In this document: positions 51,101 through 64,000 of the stretch, piece after piece
Numbering within the stretch: the first letter of the stretch is position 1
Layout of the letters: each line of letters begins with the position of its first letter
Assembly (NCBI GenBank): GCA_035582835.1
Contig: JAYKAV010003443.1
Coordinates: 1,426,588 to 1,490,587 of the forward strand
Source: Phoebastria nigripes
Taxonomy: Eukaryota; Chordata; Aves; Procellariiformes; Diomedeidae
Direction: 5' to 3'
DNA length: 64,000 nucleotides
Notes under the pieces: generated by a model
Told to the model about the DNA's origin: nothing
Seen by the model: the letters and a program-made list of their open reading frames with translations, nothing else
Database searches by the model: none
Position numbers and translations under genes: made by a program

Positions 51101-52412
51101 TCTGTTTTACTTTCCTTCAAGATATGACATCTTAGGAAAGCAGGGGGAAGGAGACTGCTCTTTGCTTCTAAGGATATAAACACGCTCAATGTTTCATTCC
51201 CTACTGCAACAAAACCGTAAGATCAATAGACAAGCGCTGAAAAGCTTTTCCCACCAGGCAGAGACTCTGCCATCTAAATAGTCTCTCAAAAGATATAATC
51301 TCACAAGCAGCAACAACAAAGAAACATCTGACACATAGCTAGGGAGCATGCTCGGAATAATCTCACATGGGGACAACTCCACAATAAGACATCAAATTAA
51401 TTAAGCTTGATCATATCAGTGACTGGTGACCTATAGTTCTGTCTCCATTCTTTTAAGTTTTATCTAAACTCCAAGGGGATACGGGAAAGTTGTTTTACTT
51501 TTTGTGCCTTTTTTTTGTAAACAAGGAAAAAAAAAAATCTGTAGACCAGGTTGAATAAAAAAAACGCAACATACTCTATCTGGCAAGCTGGGCTGCGTTT
51601 ATATAGGTCTAAAGCAGCAAAAAAAATTGAACAGAGCAATAACCATTTTTCACCAGTGACCGATAACACCAGCAGGCTAAGCATTTGTGCGCAAAACTCA
51701 GGGGGGCTATTCTCATGCATGGGAGTTCTCGGCCCAATTGCATTTGGCAAAGGATCCAAAAAATCAGCTTGGAGATGATTCGCGTGGTTCCTGTTTGTAG
51801 CACGGCAGGAATCACCTTGTATTAGGTTTATTCACGAATCACAAAAAGTAGATGCAAAAACATAAAAGCTGCCATCTGGTCAGCTCAAAGCCAAATCCAT
51901 CCCAGGAAAGCATTTCTCACAAGGAAGGAGGCAATCCCCGAGGATGGTGTGCAAGCAGGAAACACCAGAACAAGTATTCCCATCCATCCTGCAGGATTAT
52001 TCCCTAATACACAATTACTAATCTTCGTCTGGTCACAGTTTACATTTATTAAAGAATGGAGCTTTCAGTACTTACTTTTAAAAGCTCCCCCAGCATTATG
52101 CAGACAGGTCATTGCCAGCAGCCACAGGATACCAAATGTAAACACCATTCTGCAGATGACAGGGTAATATTTTCTAATGATAATTTTAAACAGTGTATCC
52201 CTCTTCAGGAGACTGAAAGTGCATTAATATGAATGATTTGCTGACCAAAGAGGGAGTAGCGCCATTTGAAACTTACAGCTGCCTAGTACAAAGTAATGTT
52301 GGGGAGGGTGGAGGACAAAATCACTATATAAGTGATAAGTCATTAATTTATACCTCAGCACTGTGGATTAATTATTTCCAGCAATACTGACAAGAGAAGC
52401 CATGGAGAGAAA

Positions 52413-52427
52413 GGGGGGGCGGGGGGG
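52413..52427 (+). repeat. G7-C-G7 run
   Basis: Two runs of seven G are separated by one C and followed by an A-rich run. It could supply several G-tracts for a quadruplex, but base counts in such runs are unreliable in draft assemblies. Confidence 0.7.
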
Positions 52428-53702
52428 AGAAAAAAAAAAAAAATCACTGCCAGACTTTTTTTTTTTTAATGACTGTTATTGTCAGCACTACTAATCCAGT
52501 TAAGAGTCTACTAAAATGATTAAGGAAATGCAAGATAAGGCTTCCACAAATACAGTCCACCCTATGGACCAGTTTGCTGCTTCAAGCCCGACTCCATCAG
52601 TGTGCTGGTATCCATGAAACTGCAGCTCTTACAAACAAGGTATTATTGAAAAAGGAAAAAGAAAAAAAAAAATCAAATGGTTGATTGCAAATACTTTGCA
52701 TGGCAGCTACTATCATGCTGCTGGGAGGCAGTGAAAGCTGAGGAAAGAGAGAAGGAGAAATCATTTACAGTGACAACACTTACTGCTGTGGATGTCATTT
52801 TATCTGTAAGCTCTGGGAGCAGAGAATCTGAGCCATTATTGAAATGGTATTGAAAATGCACTCAATGCTTCTCTTCACAGGAACTGCAGTTCCAAAACAT
52901 GGAGGGTTTCCTAGTTCTAAGGACTTATTTTCACTATTTGTTTGTACTTGGGTGGAGGAAGAGGTGGCAGATGTCTTCCCCTACTACACCCTGTTTATTC
53001 CTTGTCTCTTTGTTGGTTTTGCTCCCACCAGAGCAGCAAAGGTGAGGGGAGAACCCAGCAACACCGAATTGAGCTCTGGCTCAGCACACCGTACACATCA
53101 TTGATCTGGTATCATGGTGGGCATTCACCACTGTCCACTTCAATAACCTTTACGTATAGATACAAAAAGATAGAGAAACAAAATTTCCAGTATTCCTTTT
53201 TCAATCTTCTCTTTATGCCCTGATACAAAAATAAACACTATCACATCACACATAAGGCAAACTTCTCTGAGGAGAAACATTTGGCCCATTTCAACATCAA
53301 CCATAAAGGAGTACTTGAAGAGCTGCTACATACCATGCTAGGAGGACAAAGAACCGGTGCAAACAGCACTACTCCAGCAAAGATTTTGCTGTCTCAGCAC
53401 TGTTATACCCCAAGGAGAAAAGAGGCTGCCAGGGACAGAAACAGGCTGNGCACCCAGCACACAATTGCTCCAGGGAGGGAAGGAGCCTGGGCTTTGGTCC
53501 TGTTAACCAGCAATGCAGCGGGTAAAAATNTCATCTCTGCCAACTTTGCGCTGCTAGGACTACAATACAACTAGTACCCAAACTGACTACATTAAAATTA
53601 GTTCAGGTCATTCTATCCCTACAATATCCATTAAAATGTAAAGTGTACTCCCTGCCTAAAAGACACTGGGTTTTTCAACACCTCACTGATACAGGCAAAT
53701 GG

Positions 53703-53746
53703 CCTAAGCCTATATATTTTACATATATATATATGTATATATTTCT
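53703..53746 (+). repeat. TA-rich simple repeat
   Basis: Alternating TA steps interrupted by TTTACA and GT make up a short TA microsatellite-like patch. Confidence 0.75.
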
Positions 53747-56700
53747 TAGCCAGTATACTTTTTAAAGCAATTTGGCACATACATTTAATTAAAATCCAAA
53801 GGGATTACTTCAAAGAAATTTAACCCCATTAGCTTTCCTACCACAAGCAAGCTGGCATAATCCCCCTGGAGTGCAGGTCACCCAGCGTAGTGCTGGCCCT
53901 GCAGCCTTTAGGCTTCACTTTCCCCAGCACAGTTTTAATGTACATACTAACATACGAGGGCGCAGGAGAGCAAGTGCATTTCTCAGGCTGAAACTGGAAC
54001 CTGTTCCTTAAAACTGAGCTACACGACCAAACGAGCCACGCTGCTGGGCACACAGTTTTCCAGCATATTTTTCCAGGCCAAGCCTTCTCTCCACACTTCT
54101 GCCGGTGTATCTGTGTCAGTCAGAGATCTGGAGCCAGAAGATCAATGTCAGGAAAAGCTGCCAGAGAGGATACAAGCTACAGGCAAAACTCCACCGAAGT
54201 TAATTCACTTTAGAAAAGAGGAATAAGACAGGCTGACAGAAAGCACAGGTTTGCCGTAACCTCGCCATGTATAAGACATGCCATTATAAGCTGAACACTC
54301 TTACAGATCTGACCNGAGCAGAGAAGTGGAGCAATTCATGAGAAATTAATTTCAGCAGATGACGGGAAAGACCTTTCGCTTCCCAAAGCAAGCACACTTT
54401 GTTAGGTCACTAGGGTTCGGCTAATTAGAGCCGTTTCCTGCTCTTCCAGAACTGAACGTATCAAACAAAACTGGTTAGAAGAAAGAAGTTTTCATGCAGA
54501 TANTCATTTCAGTCCCTCAACATAAATTTGTCCAACATTCAAAGGGCTCTCAGAAAAACTGGGGAAACTGGGAACATTGGTAATAAAGTCTGCAGAGGTC
54601 AGTCCTAGATACTCTGCATGTGCTGACATACACACAGGGGCTTTAGCAGCTCCTAGTTCAGTGCATTTTTCAAGATTTTGAATGTCCAACAGCTCAGCAT
54701 CCCAGACAAATGGCCACTGTCATTTGTGCAGTGAGTGTGACACATCCTGGACTTACACTGCGTGCACTATAGGGTCTGGCTACACGGCCACCAGAAGACC
54801 TGCAGTTCCTATAGACTTACCGCTTCAGCTTCTTCCACAAGTGCAACACACGCACGGTGCATTTGGCCTACTGACACAGTGATTTCATTGCACGTGAACC
54901 CAAGTTTTTCCCCAGGATTTCTCAAAAGAAAATACGGAAACGTCCCGTGCAGCTCACACATAGCTGTACAGCCCCTTGCACCTCCCTGACTCCTGCCCCT
55001 CTCTAGTTTGGATCACCCCAGCTCAGCTCACACTGTTAGCACATAGTCGTGCTTTCACCATCCCTGAAAAGACGTTTTCCTGGATCTGCACCTTCAAATG
55101 GGGTGCCTTCAGTTCCCAAAGGAAGAAAGTCTTCATCCTCTTTCTCTCTGTTGAGGACTTTATTCATGTAGTTTTGCACAAGTAAGACAGGGTGCTTTCT
55201 ATCAAAAAGTAAGGCAGAAATGTCCATAGTATATCAGATTCCATAGTCTCAGTTTCAAAAATCGATAATGCCATTGCCCTCACATTTTGCTCAGGCTTTT
55301 TCCAACGTTGAACAGTTCTGTTCTTATATTACCCACTGATGACTCTTTCTCCAGTTTGACACTGTANTTCTTTTTGAGATCTCACAATTTCTCTCCTAAG
55401 CTGCTTTCGCCCCAGCCTCCAGCACATGGCTATTAGAGCAAACTGGCTACAACAGCACTAGGTATCTGGGTTCCAGCACTGTATCAGCTCTCCTCTGATC
55501 CCTCCCCATGTAGAAATCCTTTCAAGTTATTGTCTGAAGAAGAAAAAGTCTCTTCAGGTCAAGTGTTCATTCTACTGAATTTGTTTTATAGTGTTTACTC
55601 TCAAAACGCACTCAGGGTGCAGAAGTCAGTGGCTGTGAAAGAGCATGTCCGCTTCTTTTTGCTGTCGTATCATGGAACGAGTCAGGCCACATCTCGCCCA
55701 CATTTCTAAATAAATGAGCCTTTTGTCTTTGATTAATATAATTGATTTGCCTTCCTCGTTCATATGCTTACATTTTTTCAGTGGAAATGACACAACCTAG
55801 TGCAAGTTTTAAGACAACAGGTTTCGCTACTCAGGATTAAACAAGCAAACACACACAAAAAAGGGATTTCTCCACAGAGTTGTAGCCAGGGCTAATGGGA
55901 CTCCAGAAGGTATTTACACACTACAGGTTTTCTGGATGTGAATCCGGGCTATATCNAAATCCAGCTGAAGCCATCCTGTCCTGCCAACAGACCCTGGGCA
56001 GTCTTACACTGATAACTTAACTGTTTCCAAGATCAAGTCAGATCTGGAAAGTAATTGATTCCTTGTGCACTAGAATAATTAAATAAGAAGAATCAAGGGC
56101 TTTCTGAACAGCCTGGAGGGATTTGGAGCCCTCTCCCCGAATCTACATTAAAAATAGTTCTGAAAATATTTAGACCAAAAGTCTAGATTTTTTCCCGCAA
56201 ACAGTCTATAGGAGCCAGTTATTGTTTGCCTTTGATCTAATCAGTTGGACAATAAATAGTAAGAGTTTGGACTAACTTTAATAGAATTATAGTGAATTAT
56301 TTTTTCATTATTCTCAGATTTATTGTTATTTTACTGTAAATTATCTGCTGTCATGTTTCATAAAAAATTCACTGGAACAGAAGAGCAAAACTAAAACCTT
56401 TATAAGCAGCTTAACTAGTTCTTATAGAGATCTTTTACAGTTTGAATTCAGTTAGCTTGTAGGGTGCACGAGCAGATCTAAAAATAAAGATGTTTCAGAA
56501 TCTTTCTTCATGTTCAGACCAATCCTTCAACCTCAGTGAAAATTTTGGATGTATGAGAAACTCAAACTCAGTTCTCCCATGAATATTCTTTTACAAGGAT
56601 CTGCAATTAAAGAGGGAGGGAAGCAGCTTTACATGCTTACCTTTGAAACATGCCATTACAACATTTAAGCGAGAGCACAGAGAATCCATGCCCTCAAGCA

Positions 56701-59700
56701 AAATATACAAACAAAACAAGGGTTATTTAATGGCTGGGGGTTTATTTCAGTTTCCTTCTAGAAGAGGAATTTTGCATTGTGGTTGTTGTGTGGACAGCAG
56801 CACCTGGTCATTAGGTGTTACTGCGGGCTCTAGGCTGGTTTCCAAAATACACCTCAGCTGGGTAAAAAGTGCACACCTGATTTATAGGCTGTAAATGCAG
56901 CTAGAAAATGGGTAGCTTGGTTTTTGATGATGTTCCTAAGAGCAGAAGGCAAGAGTCACTGGCTAACCCCTGACATACTTGCATAAGATACTATAATGAC
57001 TTGTTGTACAACCCACAAAAGGCCCAAGGACATTTCAAAGGAGTCTAATTTGCCCCAGAAAGGACAAGGTAGCACGCTGACCAGAGGACCAGCACAACTT
57101 CAGCACTCCCGCACACCGTGACATCTGCCTGCTTGGGCATTGCACCCACTGCAGACTTGCACCTCAAAAGCAAGATCTTGCAGCCACCAAGACATTACTT
57201 TAGACATGGCTGCTCCAAAGAGGTTGCATTTTGGGATGTCTCCTATGGTGGACAATACCAGGAAGAAGTCTGTAAATTGTACGGATTATTTTCTTCCGAA
57301 TATGATCACTCCTGTAGCTTCACCCAAGCCTTTAATATAATTAACCTAGACAGGACCATACACGCAGCAACATGGGGTATTACTAGCACTGTAAAGCACA
57401 TGTAGTCTAATGCACGCCACAGATCACAGAAAAATATGCTGCTTAACATTTAAAGCACTAAACACGCTGTCTAAATAACTCAGTCCGTGCCTATTTAGTA
57501 GACTGATTGTGTACTTTCTCCTGGGGAATATTACTGGAAACAAGAAGTGTTTTAGCAATCAATTTTTCTGAATTCTTTACCTCATTCACAACAAGCATGG
57601 AAACAGCAAAGGTATGTCCTGCTGACACCCTGCCCTCCAAAGGGACAAATTCCTACACGTCCTCTCTCACTCCTCCAGTGCTGCCGTACTCCCCCCTGAT
57701 TTGTCAGCAGCCCAAAGAATCCCCATTCCTGCCAGCATCAGGCTTTCAAACCTATGGCTCTGATATAAGCAAGTTTATTATTCCCGCAGCTGAANGCGAG
57801 GATATCAAAGGGGGCCTCTAAGATTAAGTTTTCATCAGAGTTCAGGCAGAAGGAGGAGGATTGTGAAGGATGCTCTTAGACCAAGTTTCTCCAGGAATTG
57901 CAAAACTGGTAATTTTAAAAGAAAATAAAGATGTATTTTTTCAAAGTTTTAATGTTTCAATATGAAAATTATTTCAACAGAAGCATTTTCAAAAGGCTAG
58001 GGGAGCAAAGGGAACTGAACAAGGAGAAGCAATAAGAGAATTACATAAAAGAAAGCAGATGATTAAAAAATAGTCTATTAATAGTTGCACTAACACTTTT
58101 AGATGCTGGCTTCAAGACCTTTCCCCAAAACAGCCCTGAAGCTGAATAAAACTTGTACAACTTCATATTTGGAGCAGTCTCATTCAACACAAAGGAAAAG
58201 ACCAGCTGAAAAAGAGAGATACTGATCTATTTACATGGATTCAAAGCACTCTGGGATGGCACTGATTAAGGTACCCTAAGGATCNATGCATACTCAGAAT
58301 AAATGTGGAACGTTGACAGTAAATATGAATATACAGGATCCTTACACTACTTTGCGCGATGGTGAAATGCAGTCTTTCAAAGATGTAAATTTGTGATGAT
58401 ATGTAAACAGATTTCCTCAAATGTCTAGAGATTCCTGGGTACATCACAAGTGCAACTGGTTAGTGGCAACTTCTATAAATGCCTTCTTTCTGACATCTGA
58501 TGACAGATTTTGTAAATTGAATAAGCACTTCAAAGATAGCAAAGCGGGGGGTGTTTATTTTGCTGTTAGAGAAGTATCTGCTGACCATGATGGGGACTTT
58601 GCATACTGCACAGCACAAACCATGTTACATAAGAATACACAGCTTTATAGCAATTACTAGCATATGAGTTGCTTCTTAAAATGGAAAACACAGAATGGCT
58701 TACTTTAACTGAAGCTGGAATTGCTCACCCAAAATCTTTCAATTTATGAACAATGCAGCNCAATTGTAACAGCATGGACTTGGCCAGCATACAGGTTTCT
58801 AAACAAGCTGTTAATATATTTATTGAGATTGCATTATGATTGATTATTAATTCATTTCCTACGTGACTGAATCAATATTCAAAGTCTACACTTAAAGCCC
58901 CCTGTTAATTATGCAGGAAGATGAATGATCTTATAGGTTAGCTTTGTCAAAACCAGTTGCACCATCTGCCAGAGATTAATTAGGAAGAGATTTATAAGCA
59001 CAAATGAATTTGTCACATTTACTAAAGAAAAATGACTTGGCTGATGAAAATTATCTTCTAATGAATATAAATAATAAATATGACTGTAACCTCTTGAACT
59101 AGACATGAAACTTCAATTCAAAATAAGGGAAGAAACAGAAGTATGATTTCAGAGCTCTGGTCGATTTTCATGTATGCCCTATCAGGAAAACGTACTAAAG
59201 AAGATTCTTCTTGAAACTGTTTAACTTGCCTTGGATTTTCTTAGTTAAGTCTACAATTCTTCCAGGTCCTTTTCATAAGATTCTAACTACTCAGACAATT
59301 TCAAATCCAGCAGTAACTGATCAATCAATAGATATTTGCATGTGTACAGAAATAAAATGATTGTTAGCTTTTAAAAAAGAAATCAGAGGAACCATTCAGA
59401 GAGATAGAGTGCTAAACATAAAATTTTGCCTCACCTCTTTAAAAAAAATGTAGGTACCATTCAGAAACCAAGGACGGACATTTGCCTGAAGTACACGTTA
59501 AGATAATCAGGCTGTTCTTTCTAAAACAGGATTGGAAATTTCGCTTTATCTTTTTTGATGTAGTTACTAATTATTACTTACAATTCATATTGCATTAGCC
59601 CCTAGCAGATTTGTCTGCTCTTACAGAGAACTGTTTAGATCAATTCAGTGATAACGGTGTTTCTAACAATCACGTGAAGAATCTTAAATTATGCTCTCAA

Positions 59701-60151
59701 TTTCATACAAATTCATCTTCCAACTTCTGATTTTCCACTGGCTTGATCTTAGGGCATTTGCATATTTTCAGAATAAGGCATTCTGAAATCTTATATTCNA
59801 CACTGCTTTAAAGACCTGACAAAAAAACACCACCACCACCCTGTTTGTGTTCCATTTTCTTCAGAAAACNCAGTTCAAGTTGTACAGTGTGTTGAATGCC
59901 TGCTAGGGCAACAGCCTGGGAGGCGCATCAGCACTGACTGCTCTATGTGCTTCGAGGGGCTGAACTACAAGTAGGTAGTAAATGTGACTAGGAACAGATA
60001 CTGCAGAAGACATGTTCATAAGGCCATCACACCTGACTCGCTGCAGACCTGAGCATCGAACATGGACAGGTCCCCCAAGCCCCGGCAGCCTGAAGGAGCA
60101 TCAGGGTTACTCTTGGAGCAATAAGTGACATCATTTCTTTAAAAATACTGG

Positions 60152-60200
60152 GGAAAAGAAAAAATTTAAAAAAAATTTAAAAAAAAAAAAAAAATTTAAA
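60152..60200 (+). repeat. AAATTT-type low-complexity repeat
   Basis: Three ATTTA/AAATTTAA blocks are separated by A runs of increasing length. It is simple sequence without coding capacity. Confidence 0.8.
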
Positions 60201-60839
60201 AGTTGCCTTTTCCAAACCGTTTGCTTTCATGGTCTGCTTCTCTTTGTTGCATCTTCTAGACAGCAGTACTGACAAACTGCAAATAGTTATGCTTAATGAC
60301 GGTGCCGTAAGACCTGCCGCACAGCTCTGCGAAGTGCAAACTGCCTTTCCATGCTGTCCTCTTTAATTAGCACTGCTGCTGCTGTTCAGCAGTNGTAAGA
60401 TGAGCGGTGTCAACAGAAAAAGCAGGGCCAATGTTTCTGTTGAGTTAATTGAAAATGTCTCACAGTTACTGTGGAACAACATTTACAAAACACTTCAAGG
60501 CCTTTCAACAGGAATTTTTCTTTAATTCCCATCTATAGGCTTACTTAAACAATTGCCCTCCACTGGCTCTTATATGTTGCGCAGCAAATTTGGGCTGCAG
60601 CAACAACAGGTCTCTGACACAAATTTCCAAGCAGCTGGAATTTGGCCATAAGAAAAAGTGAAAACAAGGAGCACTCTGTACACACACACACAGTAGGATG
60701 GTCAGAAAGCACAAGAGCCAGAGGTAGCTCAAGTGGGAAGAATAGAAATAAATTAATGTAAGAAGGGAGGCAAACAGAACACAAGGCTCTTTTGTAAGAA
60801 GGGAAAGGAAAGGAGTTTGTTTTGGTCATGTAATAATGA

Positions 60840-60860
60840 TTTTTTTTTTTTTTTTTTTTT
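60840..60860 (+). repeat. poly-T tract
   Basis: Twenty-one T. The minus-strand polylysine frame that crosses it is an artefact of composition. Confidence 0.9.
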
Positions 60861-62396
60861 AATGCACTCTGAGGCAAACATTAATGGTGAAACCTGTAAC
60901 GGGCAACTCAGGCCAGCTGAGGCAGCATGAAAGAGAAGATGTGATCCTTTCTTGTCATCCTCAGAAGAACCACACGGCGCTCAGCCTCAGTGACCATTTA
61001 CAGCAGTATTAGTAATAAGGTATAAATTGTCATCCTGTCGGCAACACTGCCAGCACTCAAGTTAATGAAAGCCTAAACAACAGGAGGACCCTAAGTGATG
61101 TTAACGACAACACAAGCGCTCTCTCTTGCAAAGAGGTGATGTTCNTTACTGCTCTTGATCTTGGGGGTGGACTTGGAGAACACTGTGCATTAGCAAGCGT
61201 GAGAACAGATGGGTGAGAAGAGAAAAAGAAATTGTTCGTGGCTGCCTAAATTTTATACTGGCTCTGTCCTCAGCACAGTTTAGGGCAACTTCAGGGGTTG
61301 TAATACAGTGAAGAATATGACCTTTTTTTTTCTCCAAGTGCAGAAAAAAAATTAGAAACAGGGCTCCACTTCATGCAACCAAGAGAATTGGCTCTTTTCC
61401 TTCTGCCCACTTATTTTATGCAGCAATCTGCTCTATTACCATTTTAATAATAATCAAACACCACCATTTTTTTTCCCCCTGAGAAACAGAACTAATGAAG
61501 TCTGGCTCCTGATTCATCCGTATCCTCTGACCCTCACCCCACTGTTTTCTTCCATTTCCATACTCTCTTCAGCTCTCCCCTGTCACTTCCACCAGACTGA
61601 GACCAGTCTGAAGCTGCCCGNGGACTGGCCAGGCTGTGAATTTTCTCTTCCTCAGCAGCAGCACTGGTGTACATCTCTCCACTCCTCCCTATTGCAAATT
61701 TTGAAATGAAACTAAAAAAATTAAGATACTTACTCTTTTCTAATTAGGTTGCAATTGGCNCCCATTCAAAATTTATGAGGGGAATAGAGGAAACTTACAG
61801 ACAAACCGCACCATCATATAAAGTCCTATTTCCCAGGGGAACCTGCCTAAAAATACTTACACATAACACGTCAGATTNACATATCAATGTGGACATTGGT
61901 TGCTGTTTCTCAACAAAAACAAGGCTAGACAATAGAAAGAGAATCTGATCAAAACGTACAGGGCATACACATGCCCATTGTCAGTGATATTAAATCAAGG
62001 ACAATTCCAAAGAGAAGGACAGCAAGATCAACAGAAAAACATCTAGTGGGCAGAGTACAAAGTTCATCTTATCTTCTGCTTTCAAAGTAGACTTGAAAAA
62101 CTTCAGCAAAGAAGTCATACCAGACAGTACATTAGAGTTAATAGAAATCTGTTGGATTTCTCTGACTCTAACCACAACTCAAGATCTTGTTTAAATGGTT
62201 CATCAACAATCGCTTTGATGAGCATTACAGGTAAGTCCAAATCTTAGCAGTAGGATAGCAAGAAGGTTGTCAGTAACTTTTGTACTGAGGTTTTAAACAC
62301 TAATCAGTCTGATTCTGCAGATCAGTTCCCAGTGGCCTGCAAGATGTAGAGTTTAACATACAGCTAACTGAAATATCTTGTATCTTGATAATCCAC

Positions 62397-62471
62397 GGGG
62401 GGGGAGGGGGGAAACAAATAACTTGGGGTTTGGGTTTTTTTGTTTTTGTTTTTTTTTTTTTTTTTTTTTTT
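62397..62471 (+). repeat. G-run and poly-T low-complexity tract
   Basis: G8-A-G6 (62397-62411) is followed about 15 bases on by GGGGTTTGGG, and then a T-rich stretch ending in 23 T (62449-62471). Four or more G tracts lie within about 40 bases, so a quadruplex is possible on the plus strand. Confidence 0.75.
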
Positions 62472-63385
62472 CGAAAACAAGACAAGCTGAATTCAAGAAT
62501 CAACCCAAAGAAATCATTTACACAGTCCTCATTTTTCCTATCCTACCTAAAAAATTTTCTCTGAGACTTAAAAATACTTTAGGTATTACGTTTATAATTT
62601 AGGGTCACATGTACACAGACTTAACTTTAGATTTGTGAAGGTGGTAATTTAAGAGGACTATTTATTTCAATAAAGCTAAGCACAGCCATTAAAAAAAGTT
62701 TCGTGCCTTGTGACTTATCTCATGGTTTATGCTGCTCTGGAAGATGTTAAAAGGCTTTGTCTTTTGTGCTAATCCTTAATTACGAGACTCCGCCCTTAGT
62801 TGTGTAACTACTATGCATGCACATTTACAGCAAGAGTTTAGTGCACTTTCCCTGCCCACTGAGATCAGCTTAGATACGTAGCACGGAACTAGAATAGCAC
62901 CACTGTAGACTTGAACATGGATATTTTCTTATTAAAACCCGGTTCCCCTCTGCCATAGTGAAGACTTCTTTTTGCTACCATCAATAATCCATCACACAAA
63001 TCCAAGATACATGTGTTTGTTCTGAAAGTGCTTACTGATACCCACTTGTCATCCAGCTTTACCCCCACCACAAGCTCCAGGACTCTCCTTAGAAGAGCTC
63101 TGACTGCCATACTCCCTTTGTAACATAAAGGCAGTCACAGACTACGAACACATACAGTAGTCTCAGAGGAAGATGTTGCTACAAATATATTACTGCTAGG
63201 TGGAATTCCACCTTCTTCCTGGCAGGTAATCAAAATGTGTTCAGAGTTACTCCACTACAATCATAGTAAATACCAGTGGTGCAACCAACAACAGAAGAGT
63301 TTTCTCCAGACATTTTTCTCAATAAAACCCAGCAAAAAAAAAACCCATGCTGTTTCATGAGAACCTATGAGAAACAAAATAAAAA

Positions 63386-63410
63386 AAATATATTTAAAAA
63401 AAAAAANAAT
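63386..63410 (+). repeat. A-rich tract with an N
   Basis: A/T-rich runs of A containing an isolated N at 63407. Simple low-complexity sequence. Confidence 0.8.
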
Positions 63411-64000
63411 AATCTCACGTTTACCCTAAAGTCCAGGTAACAACTGTAACTAATTCAAAATATGTCTTCGAAAAAGTAATGATAAATTTATAAAAAATAA
63501 ACTATTGTTGCCACCATTCTAGTTGGTGCCTCCTTTGAAATGTGCTAAATAGGTAGAGCTGCTTTACCAACTGGTAACGAGGGCAGGAGCAGGATACCAT
63601 CTGCAGGAGTCTTATGTTTGTAGGACCACATATCTACATCATATCTTTACAAGCAGTAAAATTTGCANCAGTTGCCAGTCTGGTGCAAGCTATGCACGTG
63701 CAGAGGGCTAACTGCTGGAGGACCTAGCAGCCACATGGCAAGCAGGGCACTCCAGATTGTGCCCTGGTGCACAACTTCAACTTCGGTTTGACCATGAGGA
63801 AGACAAGTATACCAGTGGTGTGCTGAAGAGCATGCCACAACACAAACTCAGACCAAAAAGAACACTAAATCGGTGAAGTGAGCAACGCTCAGTGAAACCT
63901 AGATAAATAAGCAAAAAATAATCCTGCTAAAATCTCAGACTCTGTCAAAAATGGGCAGGACTGCCAACTGCTTCTAAAATCAGTTAGGTTATAGAACAAC

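Larger units (their letters stand above)
44829..64000. other. non-coding unique sequence
   Basis: No gene, exon or clear interspersed repeat is recognised over 19 kb. Open frames are up to 195 codons (48981-49568 plus) but lack recognisable domains. Low-complexity pieces and a possible old MITE relic are listed separately. Isolated Ns are frequent, clustering near 45.0-45.7 and 58-62 kb. Several AT-rich stretches with many TAAT/ATTA cores (for example 55660-55800, 58780-59090 and 60210-60530) read like vertebrate conserved non-coding elements, but conservation cannot be assessed here. Confidence 0.5.

Noticed and set aside
1..64000. tRNA, rRNA, CRISPR array, operon or bacterial features
   Set aside because: No cloverleaf with A/B boxes, rRNA motif or regularly spaced repeat array was noticed on reading. 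The repeats identify a bird nuclear genome, where bacterial features are not expected. A covariance-model search was not possible.

Overview
The window looks like a stretch of bird nuclear genome with no recognisable protein-coding gene or exon. Three things point to a bird. There are three or four fragments of the chicken-repeat-1 (CR1) LINE family, two of them ending in the diagnostic ATTCTATGA-type 3' terminal repeat. There is a solitary endogenous retrovirus LTR of a type I recognise from many neoavian genomes. The background is AT-rich, single-copy-looking DNA. The longest open reading frames (about 160-195 codons) are unlike any protein I know and are of a length expected by chance in 64 kb. 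The region is best read as intergenic sequence or the inside of a very large intron.

Layout. 1-7.3 kb: AT-rich unique DNA with a G-run cluster at 611-645. 7.3-8.7 kb: a 96-base pure T run, a more GC-rich stretch and a CR1 3' end (minus strand). 8.7-25 kb: unique DNA with A-runs, a 24-bp tandem duplication (16.45 kb), a 21-bp tandem duplication (20.76 kb) and a faint palindromic MITE-like relic (22.3 kb). 25.08-25.83 kb: two CR1 fragments in opposite orientation, the larger one with a broken ORF2 C-terminus. 25.8-35.7 kb: unique DNA with a 65-base assembly gap in an A-rich tract (33.8 kb) and an (AC)n microsatellite. 35.73-36.32 kb: an intact-looking 594-bp solo LTR with a perfect 5-bp target duplication and a CRE/TATA promoter on the minus strand. 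37.6 kb: a very short CR1 3' end. 44.7 kb: a 64-base relic of an Illumina indexed adapter embedded in poly-T, which is an assembly artefact and not biology. 45-64 kb: unique AT-rich DNA with several stretches that read like conserved vertebrate regulatory elements, though this cannot be shown from one sequence.

No genes act together here. The content is neutral or regulatory DNA plus dead transposable elements. I found no convincing undescribed biological system. The strongest unusual signal is the adapter contamination, supported by exact adapter-to-adapter spacing. About 70 isolated single Ns, long homopolymers and the gap all suggest a short-read draft assembly.
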